A DNA stretch of 60,493 nt from Haemophilus sputorum CCUG 13788. Its GTDB lineage: Bacteria > Pseudomonadota > Gammaproteobacteria > Enterobacterales > Pasteurellaceae. How positions within the stretch are numbered: position 1 is the first letter of the stretch; the number at the start of each line of letters is the position of its first letter. This document shows positions 53,454 through 60,493 of this stretch, piece after piece. The notes beneath the pieces were generated by a model. It was not told the origin of the DNA, did not search any database, and saw only the letters and a program-made list of their open reading frames with translations. The translations under genes were made by a program, and so were the position numbers. The stretch spans positions 1-60,493 of the forward strand of contig NZ_AFNK01000037.1 in the NCBI RefSeq assembly GCF_000238795.1, in the 5' to 3' direction.

Positions 53454-54677
53454 TTAACGTTTTGGTAAGTAGCGGGCTGGGTCAACTGACTTCCCTTTGT
53501 AACGAATCTCAAAGTGAAGTTTGTTGGTGTTAGTTCCTGTGCTACCCATTTTACCGATGGTTTGTCCAGCTTTTACAGTCTCTTGCTCATCTACGCTAAT
53601 ACTATCGTTGTGAGCATAAGCACTTAAGAAGTCATCGCTATGTTTGATGATAATTAAGTTACCGTAGCCTTCTAATGCGTTACCGGCGTAAACAACTTTA
53701 CCATTTGCAGCAGCTTTAACCTCTTGGCCTTTATTACCGGCAATATCAATACCTTTATTACCACCTTCTGATGCCGAGAAGCCTTGTACTACACGACCTG
53801 CAGTCGGCCATTGCCATGCAAAAGAGGAAGCTGGCGCATTCGGTGCTGGCTTACTATATGTGCTGCCTGATGTAGCAGTACCTGCTGTTGCCACAATACC
53901 TGTATTCGTTGCCGTACTAGAGGTACTTGCGGTTTGAATTTGTGCAGGATTCCCCACAGAAGCACGAATACCGCCATTTGCAACCGGCACTGTATCCGCT
54001 GAACCTGCGCTTGCTTTCACAGGGCCTGTAATATCACCCTCTGAAGAATAAATGGTGCCATTTGCACCTTGTTGATAAGTCACTTGTGGTTTAACTGGTA
54101 CAGTGACAGTTTCTTCAACCGTGATAGTTTCAGTGCCTGATTTACCTGTTTTTAATTTTTGTCCAACGCTTAATTGATAAGGTTCGCTCATGCCATTAAG
54201 TGCAGCTAATTCTTTTACATCCTTACCAATAATATAAGCGATTAAGAACATGGTATCGCCTTTACGAACAGTATAAGTTGAGCCGTCATAGAAGCCTTTT
54301 TTGATTTGGCTATATACTGGTGCATTATTCGAATCACGCGGGATAGCAAAATTTTGATCAACTTTTTTCTGTACAGTTTTCGTACGCTTTACCGTTTTAG
54401 TTGTTGTGGTCGGTTGCGCGGGTTGTTCTGTAATCACAGGGTTCACCACATTAGGTTGTGTTGCTGTTGTCGGGGTAATAGGTGTTACTGGAGCACTACT
54501 CGGTTGAATATCCGACTGCCAACCATAAGTGGTACCACTCGTTCCCTCTACAGGGGTTGGTAAACTTGGGCTTAAGACATTACTATCTTTAGCATTTTCA
54601 ACCGGTGCTGGTGAGTTTGCTGAACATGCCGTTAAAATACTGGCAACAAGCGGTAATAAAATAAATCTTTTTTGCAT
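53454..54677 (-). CDS. nlpD: NlpD/LppB lipoprotein, LysM and M23 domains
   Basis: Activator of the septal amidase AmiC. 407 residues from the ATG at 54677: lipobox LTAC (Cys near 17), LysM domain (YTVRKGDTMFLIAYIIGKD, about 125-170), a low-complexity linker, and an M23 peptidase-like domain (KGIDIAGNKGQEVKAA, LHFEIRYKGKSVDPARYL) in which the catalytic His/Asp set appears degenerate, as in E. coli NlpD. Last of a three-gene lipoprotein cluster; the N-terminal motif YGWQSDIQP is shared with both neighbours. Confidence 0.93.
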   Translation of the reverse strand: MQKRFILLPLVASILTACSANSPAPVENAKDSNVLSPSLPTPVEGTSGTTYGWQSDIQPSSAPVTPITPTTATQPNVVNPVITEQPAQPTTTTKTVKRTKTVQKKVDQNFAIPRDSNNAPVYSQIKKGFYDGSTYTVRKGDTMFLIAYIIGKDVKELAALNGMSEPYQLSVGQKLKTGKSGTETITVEETVTVPVKPQVTYQQGANGTIYSSEGDITGPVKASAGSADTVPVANGGIRASVGNPAQIQTASTSSTATNTGIVATAGTATSGSTYSKPAPNAPASSFAWQWPTAGRVVQGFSASEGGNKGIDIAGNKGQEVKAAANGKVVYAGNALEGYGNLIIIKHSDDFLSAYAHNDSISVDEQETVKAGQTIGKMGSTGTNTNKLHFEIRYKGKSVDPARYLPKR

Positions 54678-54688
54678 GCGAAACCCTA

Positions 54689-54886
54689 CTATTTCATTGA
54701 TGAAGGCATTGATGCTGGCTGAATCCCTGCATCCCAACCATAACTACCTGCTTGTGCACCAGAACCATCAACTGGTTGCATTAAGCCTGGGCTTAATTCA
54801 TTTGGATCAGCTTGTTTTGGCGCTTCTGCCTGGCAAGCACTTAATGCAATTGCTACAACAGCTAAGCTTAATGATGTTTTTTTCAT
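54689..54886 (-). CDS. 65-residue lipoprotein with shared GW..IQP motif
   Basis: Signal peptide with lipobox ALSAC (Cys at 18) and a mature part of 47 residues ending SYGWDAGIQPASMPSSMK. It has no LysM domain. The motif GW..(G)IQP..MPSSM also occurs in the genes on both sides, so it looks like the N-terminal portion of an NlpD-like duplicate that lost, or never had, its other domains. RBS-to-ATG spacing is normal. Confidence 0.75.
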   Translation of the reverse strand: MKKTSLSLAVVAIALSACQAEAPKQADPNELSPGLMQPVDGSGAQAGSYGWDAGIQPASMPSSMK

Positions 54887-54896
54887 TTAGCCCCCA

Positions 54897-55412
54897 TTAA
54901 CGCACACGTAAAGATTGACCAACTTTGAGTTTAGTCGAAGTGCTAATCCCATTTAATTGCGCAATTTGATTAGCTGAAGAACCAGATAAGAAAGAAATTA
55001 AATATAGCGTATCTTGTGCGCCGACGGTGTAAGTACTATCTGTATAGCAACCTTTCGTCATTTGTGCATAGACAGGCGTGCCATCTGCATTACGAACCAC
55101 TTGGCAATTACCTACAGTTTCAGTATTAGCACCATAGCTGGTTAGGGCTGCGACTGGTGCAGTACTTGGCGCACGCGTTGTTGCAACTGGCGCGCTTGCA
55201 CCATAAGTTGGTGTACTGACTGGTTGATTCATTGAAGAAGGCATTGCTGTTGGCGTAATATCGCCAGATTGCCATCCACCATTATTCATATTGGTTGAAC
55301 CTACCGCATTCTCAACCACTGCACCAGTGTCAGATTCAGAGGTGTTATTGTTAGTACAGCCTACCAATGCAAAAGCCGCAACTAACGGCAGTAAAAAAGA
55401 TGATTTTTTCAT
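54897..55412 (-). CDS. LysM-domain lipoprotein
   Basis: 171 residues. Lipobox ALVGC (Cys at 19), a Ser/Thr/Ala-rich linker with GGWQSGDITPTAMPSSM, and a C-terminal LysM domain (YTVGAQDTLYLISFLSG, about 128-171). Related to NlpD's first half but without the M23 domain. First gene of the three, 11 bp after the YqaA-like gene. Confidence 0.85.
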   Translation of the reverse strand: MKKSSFLLPLVAAFALVGCTNNNTSESDTGAVVENAVGSTNMNNGGWQSGDITPTAMPSSMNQPVSTPTYGASAPVATTRAPSTAPVAALTSYGANTETVGNCQVVRNADGTPVYAQMTKGCYTDSTYTVGAQDTLYLISFLSGSSANQIAQLNGISTSTKLKVGQSLRVR

Positions 55413-55423
55413 AAGGTATCCTT

Positions 55424-56008
55424 TTATTTTAATAATTGATAGATAATGTAAGCGACCACGGCAACGGCAACCGTTCCCCAGCCAATCAATTCAATTGAGC
55501 GACGAATTTTGTCTGCATATTTTTCTCCGCCCCAAGCAGACAATTTTGCCACAAGAAAGAAGCGAGCGAAACGAGAAATTGCAGCGGTAATCACAAATGG
55601 GAAAAATGCCATTTGCATCACACCTGCACAAATCGTAAATACTTTATATGGAATTGGGGAGAAACCTGCTAAAAAAACAATCCATACGCCCCAAGTTTTA
55701 AACCATTCCATCGCCTGTTCAAAATACGCTTGCATGCCCCAGCTACTAATGAGATCTTTTACCCAATCAAATGCAAAATAACCAATGCCATAGCCGATTA
55801 CGCCACCAACAACTGAAGCAACTGCCGCATAAATGGCATATTTGGTTGCATGATGTGGTTTGCTCATCGCCATTGGAATTAACATCACATCAGGCGGAAT
55901 AGGAAAGAAAATTGCCTCAATAAAGCTGACAAAACTTAACCAATACGCAGCGTATTTATGCTTTGACCACGCAATGATTTTATCGTAAATCGTCCCAAAT
56001 AAATTCAT
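55424..56008 (-). CDS. yqaA: YqaA-type DedA/SNARE-associated membrane protein
   Basis: 194 residues with about five membrane segments. FIEAIFFPIPPDVMLIPMA and AGFSPIPYKVFTICAGVM are the VTT/DedA motifs. The YqaA branch is of unknown transport activity. Precedes the lipoprotein cluster and is probably cotranscribed. Confidence 0.88.
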   Translation of the reverse strand: MNLFGTIYDKIIAWSKHKYAAYWLSFVSFIEAIFFPIPPDVMLIPMAMSKPHHATKYAIYAAVASVVGGVIGYGIGYFAFDWVKDLISSWGMQAYFEQAMEWFKTWGVWIVFLAGFSPIPYKVFTICAGVMQMAFFPFVITAAISRFARFFLVAKLSAWGGEKYADKIRRSIELIGWGTVAVAVVAYIIYQLLK

Positions 56009-56202
56009 TCTTTTACTACTTACATGATAATATTCGAAAGGTAAGATTATACTGGATCCGATTAGTTCTGTATAATCTGATCTTTATTTTCTTTTTACCT
56101 ACAAGCGGTCAAATTTATTAGGTGTTTTACAAAGTAGATAGATAACAAAAAACCACCAGAAACAGCCTGTATTTTCAACGTTTTTAGAGAAAAATTATTT
56201 TT

Positions 56203-56230
56203 TTGACATTTTTTTAAAAAAATTTAAAAT
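56203..56230 (+). promoter_or_regulatory. orphan sigma70-type promoter candidate
   Basis: TTGACA (56203-56208), 16-bp spacer, TAAAAT (56225-56230), within a 367-bp gap holding no gene on the plus strand. The spacer is a T-run followed by an A-run. Confidence 0.45.
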
Positions 56231-56236
56231 TTTTTT

Positions 56237-56351
56237 GAACTTTCGAAAAAACGCTCTGTCAGACATTACGATGGTAGGAAACTGTCATCGGAAAATTTTA
56301 TTCATTATGTAGATCCAAAAGAGCTAGGGTAACACCTAGCTCTTTTTTTAT
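56237..56351 (+). ncRNA. candidate small RNA of about 115 nt
   Basis: Starts where the promoter candidate would initiate and ends at a Rho-independent hairpin AAGAGCTAGG-GTAACA-CCTAGCTCTT followed by TTTTTT. It has no open frame of note. The hairpin could instead be the terminator of cpdA coming from the other side, so the RNA is a hypothesis. Confidence 0.3.
56319..56351. terminator. bidirectional terminator after cpdA
   Basis: AAGAGCTAGG / CCTAGCTCTT hairpin, T7 on the plus strand and a short T-run on the minus strand; 25 bp beyond the cpdA stop codon. Confidence 0.8.
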
Positions 56352-56375
56352 CTACCGAAAATGAATGAAAATCGA

Positions 56376-57206
56376 CTAGTAACCTTTAGCCTCAAGATTT
56401 GGTAAAAAAGTTTGCGTTTTTAACCGCTTGACGATCGTTTCTATCTGTCCATCAGCCTTTAATACTAACTCCCGCCAACCAGGCGCCAGTAAATCTAAGG
56501 TAAATTCATCACAGTTTGGTTTAAATTGAATACAGGTCGAAGGTGTGGCTAACACCCGAATACCATGCCAAGCACTATCTACGGTTTGATGGATATGCCC
56601 ATGTAAAATAGCTTTAATTTGTTTGAAAGGAGCCAACACTTCAGCAAAATATTCCGTATTCTGTAAGCAATGTTGATCTAACCATGCACAATGCGTCGGA
56701 AGAAGATTATGATGCAATGCAATTAAACAAAATCGTTCTGGGTGTTCTGCCAGTTTAGCTTCTAGCCAAATCAACTGTTCTTTGGAAAGATACCCTCTTG
56801 GGCAACCACTTACTTGACTATTTAATAATAAAATTTGCCAATGTTTACCCGCTAAAATTTGTTTTTCAGCATAAATATAAGGGTATGATGCCAATTTTGT
56901 GCGCATTTGGGGCTGTTCATCATGATTACCTTCTAGCCAAAAAACGGGTGATGCTAAAGGCTGTACCATTTGGGCAAAATAATCATAGCCTTCAACTTGA
57001 GAATCCTGAATCAAATCTCCCGTAGCTAATACCGCATCAAAATGTGGCTGAGGTTCAGCTATTACCTCATCTAACACTGCTTGAAAACTAGCTTGCGTGT
57101 TAATCCCTAACAATTCCGCTTGAGGATCGGAAAATAAATGCATGTCGGTTAATTGTAACAACCGAATTTCCGTTGCCTCTTTTTTCAATTCATAAACCTG
57201 TTGCAT
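56376..57206 (-). CDS. cpdA: 3',5'-cyclic AMP phosphodiesterase CpdA
   Basis: Calcineurin-like metallophosphoesterase hydrolysing cAMP. LLQLTDMHLFSDP (first Asp, His), ATGDLIQD, WLEGNHDEQP, HHNLLP and HGHIHQ supply the metal ligands. 276 residues from ATG at 57206 (GGGGGATGG upstream). In this family cAMP levels steer competence and sugar use. Downstream of nudF, as in E. coli. Confidence 0.94.
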   Translation of the reverse strand: MQQVYELKKEATEIRLLQLTDMHLFSDPQAELLGINTQASFQAVLDEVIAEPQPHFDAVLATGDLIQDSQVEGYDYFAQMVQPLASPVFWLEGNHDEQPQMRTKLASYPYIYAEKQILAGKHWQILLLNSQVSGCPRGYLSKEQLIWLEAKLAEHPERFCLIALHHNLLPTHCAWLDQHCLQNTEYFAEVLAPFKQIKAILHGHIHQTVDSAWHGIRVLATPSTCIQFKPNCDEFTLDLLAPGWRELVLKADGQIETIVKRLKTQTFLPNLEAKGY

Positions 57207-57331
57207 TCCATCCCCCAAAAAAACGCACCTACTTTACGCGTTTTAACAGGCAAAATCAGTAAGCAATGTTTGAAAATGCGAACTATGCCACATTTTTCTT
57301 GGAAAAGATGGAAAATTAAAGGATTTTATAC

Positions 57332-57958
57332 CTATTTATTATTACGATATTTTTGGTAGTTCAATTCAAGCCATTGCAAACCAATTACCGCAATCACGTT
57401 ATCAATTTTGCCTTCGACGACCCATTGATAAGCCTGTGCACGACTCACAACATGAACCAAAATATCTTCATTTTCCTCTTCTAATAAACCGTAAATACCG
57501 CCTACTTGGCTGCTATCAACTAAACCTAAGAAAAGGTGCAAGCGTTCTAATTGACCACCTGGACTATCCCAAACACTCAAAGCATGTTCAACATTTGAAA
57601 CAGTCAGCCCGGCTTCTTCTTGCGCTTCCCGAATCGCAACCTCTGCTGGAGACTCTGCACCTTTATCAATCATGCCTGCTACTAATTCAAGCAACCATGG
57701 AGAACGATCTGAATCTGGAACATATGCGCCAATGCGTACTTGCTCTATCAATACAACATTATCTAATACAGGATCATATGCAATCAGGGCTGCTGCTGCG
57801 CCTTTTACTAACAACTCACGAACGACTTCTCCACTTACTCCGCCATTAAATAACTTGTGTTTAAAGTGAATTTTTTTCAGTTCAAAATGCCCTTTATAAA
57901 CAGTTTCTTCTTTTAAAATCGTTAAATCTTGATGTGAAAATTGTAGAATTTGACTCAT
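57332..57958 (-). CDS. nudF: ADP-ribose diphosphatase NudF
   Basis: Nudix hydrolase, 208 residues. Nudix box IREAQEEAGLTVSNVE with GMIDKGAESPAEVA before it; start LTILKEETVYKGHFELKK matches E. coli NudF. It lies 11 bp after the phosphopantetheinyl transferase gene and 125 bp before cpdA. Confidence 0.94.
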   Translation of the reverse strand: MSQILQFSHQDLTILKEETVYKGHFELKKIHFKHKLFNGGVSGEVVRELLVKGAAAALIAYDPVLDNVVLIEQVRIGAYVPDSDRSPWLLELVAGMIDKGAESPAEVAIREAQEEAGLTVSNVEHALSVWDSPGGQLERLHLFLGLVDSSQVGGIYGLLEEENEDILVHVVSRAQAYQWVVEGKIDNVIAVIGLQWLELNYQKYRNNK

Positions 57959-57969
57959 TTGATTTGCTC

Positions 57970-58686
57970 CTAAAACGGATTAACTTGATAAACAAGCGGT
58001 TGAATTTGATCGATTTTTTGCCAATCGCCTGTCCACTGCCATAAATTAGGTTTCGTTTTCGCTAATGGAAAAGTTTGCCAAAAATAAGCTAAAAAGAACG
58101 GCAATTGATGATAAAAATGTAAACATCCTTTTGGGCAATGACTAGAAAACAGTTGCTGACTTTCAGGCAAATGGCGCACTTCATTAAGAGCCACAATGCC
58201 AACACCTTGGGTTTTCAAAACCGCCTCGCGCAAGCACCAACTTAAATAAAAACGCGAAGCTAAATCTGGTAATGGATGCTTTACAGGCTCTAATAATGCC
58301 AAGCATTCTACCTCATCGGCATAGTGGCGTAATAGCGCCTCAAATCGGCGGACTCTTTGCGGATGTTCAATATCAATCCCAACTATCGTCTTTGGTTGTG
58401 ATTTAGATAGCATCACCGCCACCCACTCGCCCGAATGGCTAATATTAAAATCAACCCCATCAAGCATGATATATGGACGACCGTTAGCTTCTCGCTGAAT
58501 TTGCATGAAATTAACCGCCTCAATACCTTGTTGCTTGCCTAGCTCTGTTAATAAGAAATGTGCCATTCGGCGACTCTTCCAACGTTGCCACAAACGAGGT
58601 AACGCATCTTTAGAAGGAAGTGGTAAGTTAAAGTGAAAATCTTTCGGTAAAGGCGCATCGCAATGTGCAAAACAGACTTCAATCAT
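57970..58686 (-). CDS. 4'-phosphopantetheinyl transferase superfamily protein
   Basis: 238 residues of the Sfp/AcpT type: NGRPYIMLDGVDFNISHS, VGIDIEHPQR (Mg ligands) and FYLSWCLREAVLKTQGVG (W..REA..K motif). Would attach phosphopantetheine to a carrier protein; no carrier or synthase gene is in the window. Its start overlaps the EamA gene end (ATGA). Confidence 0.88.
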   Translation of the reverse strand: MIEVCFAHCDAPLPKDFHFNLPLPSKDALPRLWQRWKSRRMAHFLLTELGKQQGIEAVNFMQIQREANGRPYIMLDGVDFNISHSGEWVAVMLSKSQPKTIVGIDIEHPQRVRRFEALLRHYADEVECLALLEPVKHPLPDLASRFYLSWCLREAVLKTQGVGIVALNEVRHLPESQQLFSSHCPKGCLHFYHQLPFFLAYFWQTFPLAKTKPNLWQWTGDWQKIDQIQPLVYQVNPF

Positions 58687-59111
58687 CGCTTAAACGCCAA
58701 TGTCAGTACGCCAGCAGCAACTAAACCAATACCAACCCAATCTTGCCCACTCGGTCTTTCGCCTAAAAAAATCACGGCAAAAATCGTCACTAAAACCAGG
58801 CTAAATTTATCAATTGGAGCAACCTGTGAAGCATTTCCCATCTGTAACGCTTTAAAATAGGCCAACCAAGATAACCCTGTCGCTAAACCAGATAAAATTA
58901 AAAATAGCCAATTTTTACCATTTAGCGAACCAAGTGGCTGCCATTTGTGGGTATAGGTTAAAAATAAAGCCAATGCTGCAATAATAACTAAAGTACGAAT
59001 AAAGGTAGCGAAATCTGAATCTATTCCATTTAAGCCAACCTTAGCAAAAATTGCAGTTAAGGCTGCAAAAAATGCGGATGCTATTGCCCAATAAAGCCAC
59101 TCATTTGCCAT
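58683..59111 (-). CDS. half-size EamA-family transporter
   Basis: 142 residues with five hydrophobic segments, one EamA repeat only (common full-length members have two and about 300 residues). FAALTAIFAKVGLNGIDSDFATFIR and FKALQMGNASQVAPIDKFSL fit the family. It probably works as a dimer. Substrate unknown. First gene of a four-gene minus-strand group. Confidence 0.88.
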   Translation of the reverse strand: MANEWLYWAIASAFFAALTAIFAKVGLNGIDSDFATFIRTLVIIAALALFLTYTHKWQPLGSLNGKNWLFLILSGLATGLSWLAYFKALQMGNASQVAPIDKFSLVLVTIFAVIFLGERPSGQDWVGIGLVAAGVLTLAFKR

Positions 59112-59230
59112 TTTTCTTCTCTCTTTTTGCCATTTGACTTACACTAGTTTACCAAAATTGAATCGCAAAATACTTTTTATTTTAGGGCAGAAATGTTATA
59201 GCATAGGGATTAGAAATAAGGAGTAAAAAA

Positions 59231-60433
59231 ATGCAACAAACAATGAATAAATTACAAAGGCAAATTAAACATTTTGTGCAACTAGAATCTGCTGGGGGAA
59301 TCCTATTATTAGCCGCTGCCATTCTTGCAATGTTAGTAGCAAACTCACCGCTTGCAGAGAACCATTTTAATTTTTTACAAACCCACTTCACGATTAAATT
59401 TGGCGATTTTGGGATTGATAAGCCTATTTTAATGTGGATTAACGATGGCTTAATGGCGGTGTTTTTCATTTTAGTTGGGCTTGAAGTAAAACGAGAAATG
59501 TTCGAAGGCTCACTTTCTAGCATACAAAAATCCATTTTCCCAGCGTTAGCGGCTATCGGCGGGATGATTGTGCCAGCCCTAGTTTATCTATTTATTAACC
59601 ATCAGCATCCAGAATTTAAAGATGGTTGGGCAATTCCAATGGCAACTGACATTGCATTTGCTGTAGGTATTGTTGCACTATTAAGTAAACAAGTGCCACC
59701 TGCATTAAAAATGTTCTTACTTGCCTTAGCAATTATTGATGACCTAGGCGCTATCGTAGTGATTGCGATTTTCTTCTCGCATGAAATGAGTGTTTCAGCC
59801 CTTACCATCGCAAGTCTAGCGATCATTGCGCTGTTTGTGATGAACCGCTTTAAAGTGATTGGCTTACTTAACTATGCCATCGTCGGTTCAATTCTTTGGG
59901 TGTCAGTGTTAAAATCAGGCGTGCACGCAACATTAGCCGGGGTCATTATCGGTTTTGCGATCCCATTAAAAGGGAAAAACGGTGAAACTCCGCTTTATCA
60001 CCTTGAACATATTCTTGCTCCATGGTGTACCTTCTTAATTCTGCCATTATTCGCATTCTCGAATGCCGGCGTTTCATTAGAAGGCATGAGTTTCAGTGAC
60101 CTTACCTCACCATTACCATTAGGCGTTGCGTTAGGTTTATTACTGGGTAAACCAATTGGCGTATTCCTATTTAGTTATGTTTCGGTGTTATTCCGCATTG
60201 CGAAATTACCGGAAGGCGTTAACTTTAAACATATTTTTGCTATCTCCATCCTATGCGGTATCGGTTTTACTATGTCGATGTTTATCGCAGGTCTCGCCTT
60301 CGGTGGAGAAAATGCAAACCATGCCTTACTACCAATGTCTCGCTTAGGGATTTTACTTGGTACGTTAGGTTCGGCTGTAATTGGTTATGTCTTGCTAAAA
60401 GCGGTAACAAAACCTACTGCGCAAGCGGTCTAA
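59231..60433 (+). CDS. nhaA: Na+/H+ antiporter NhaA
   Basis: 400 residues, about 12 membrane helices. Family motifs: [33 protein letters not shown], the ion-binding Asp pair in [14 protein letters not shown], and [12 protein letters not shown]. Expels sodium for protons, active at alkaline pH in E. coli. AAGGAG precedes the ATG. A USS follows the stop codon. Confidence 0.96.
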   Translation: MQQTMNKLQRQIKHFVQLESAGGILLLAAAILAMLVANSPLAENHFNFLQTHFTIKFGDFGIDKPILMWINDGLMAVFFILVGLEVKREMFEGSLSSIQKSIFPALAAIGGMIVPALVYLFINHQHPEFKDGWAIPMATDIAFAVGIVALLSKQVPPALKMFLLALAIIDDLGAIVVIAIFFSHEMSVSALTIASLAIIALFVMNRFKVIGLLNYAIVGSILWVSVLKSGVHATLAGVIIGFAIPLKGKNGETPLYHLEHILAPWCTFLILPLFAFSNAGVSLEGMSFSDLTSPLPLGVALGLLLGKPIGVFLFSYVSVLFRIAKLPEGVNFKHIFAISILCGIGFTMSMFIAGLAFGGENANHALLPMSRLGILLGTLGSAVIGYVLLKAVTKPTAQAV

Positions 60434-60465
60434 TTTAATGCAGAATTTGCAAATACAAATATAAA

Positions 60466-60493
60466 AAAAGCGTTGTCGTGTTAAACGGCAACG
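60466..60493 (+). terminator. terminator of nhaA, cut by the window end
   Basis: AAAAGCGTTG-CC-type arm: GCGTTGTCG and CGGCAACG can pair, and the right-hand T-run lies beyond the last base. Confidence 0.5.

Noticed and set aside
58683-59111. EamA gene as a truncated pseudogene
   Set aside because: Half-size EamA proteins with five helices are an established form, and start, stop and overlap with the next gene are normal.

Overview
The window is chromosomal DNA from a member of the Pasteurellaceae. Housekeeping proteins (GltX, TonB/ExbBD, ClpXP, FtsEXY, TehB with an N-terminal domain, the DUF440 DNA-mimic, LppB/NlpD, Hfq-HflX, LpoA) are of Haemophilus/Actinobacillus type. Intergenic regions are dense with the 9-mer ACAAGCGGT and its complement, the uptake signal sequence (USS) of the Actinobacillus pleuropneumoniae subclade, not the AAGTGCGGT form of H. 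influenzae. A relative of Actinobacillus, Mannheimia or the H. parahaemolyticus group is likely; species cannot be fixed from sequence reading alone.

Layout. 1-1872: tRNA-Val, gltX, tRNA-Ala(GGC). 1873-about 10969: an AT-rich integrated element in the 3' end of tRNA-Ala, with a P4-type tyrosine integrase, a truncated XRE gene, a decayed ISL3 transposase, a Gram-positive-type merR-merA mercury operon, a broken coiled-coil gene and a leftward module alpA - small HTH - SF2 helicase resembling phage-satellite replication modules. 11088-26374: core genes (ybaB, exbB-exbD-tonB, glpE, cnoX, trxB, kdsB, clpP-clpX, a sufE-like gene, two tRNA-Asp, dnaQ, ftsY, ftsE-ftsX, rsmD, the DUF440 gene, tehB). 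26384-30058: an accessory island with a compact six-gene operon (AAA+ ATPase, four small mostly membrane proteins, a DUF4230 membrane protein) and a divergent HTH regulator, bounded by two almost identical 46-bp USS dyads in direct orientation. This is the best candidate for an undescribed system. 30121-33955: ettA, a DUF1266 lipoprotein, a C4-dicarboxylate symporter.

34105-42936: a complete histidine operon (leader peptide hisL with three His codons, attenuator, hisG-D-C-B-H-A-F-IE). An AT-rich gene resembling the putative phage abortive-infection family (putAbiC) sits between hisB and hisH, and a 113-bp palindromic repeat sits between hisH and hisA. 43012-60493: rph, yicC, miaA-hfq-hflX, rsmI/lpoA-yraN-diaA-dolP, tag, a three-gene lipoprotein cluster ending in nlpD, a yqaA-like gene, cpdA-nudF-phosphopantetheinyl transferase-EamA, and nhaA. 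A possible short transcript lies between the yqaA-like gene and cpdA.

Names rest on motifs and remembered family sequences; no database search was run. Start codons were moved to the member with the better ribosome binding site or family agreement where the longest frame was implausible (exbB, kdsB, yidB, hisC, rph, miaA, hfq, lpoA, yraN, diaA, tag, nlpD, cpdA, the DUF1266 lipoprotein, the helicase).
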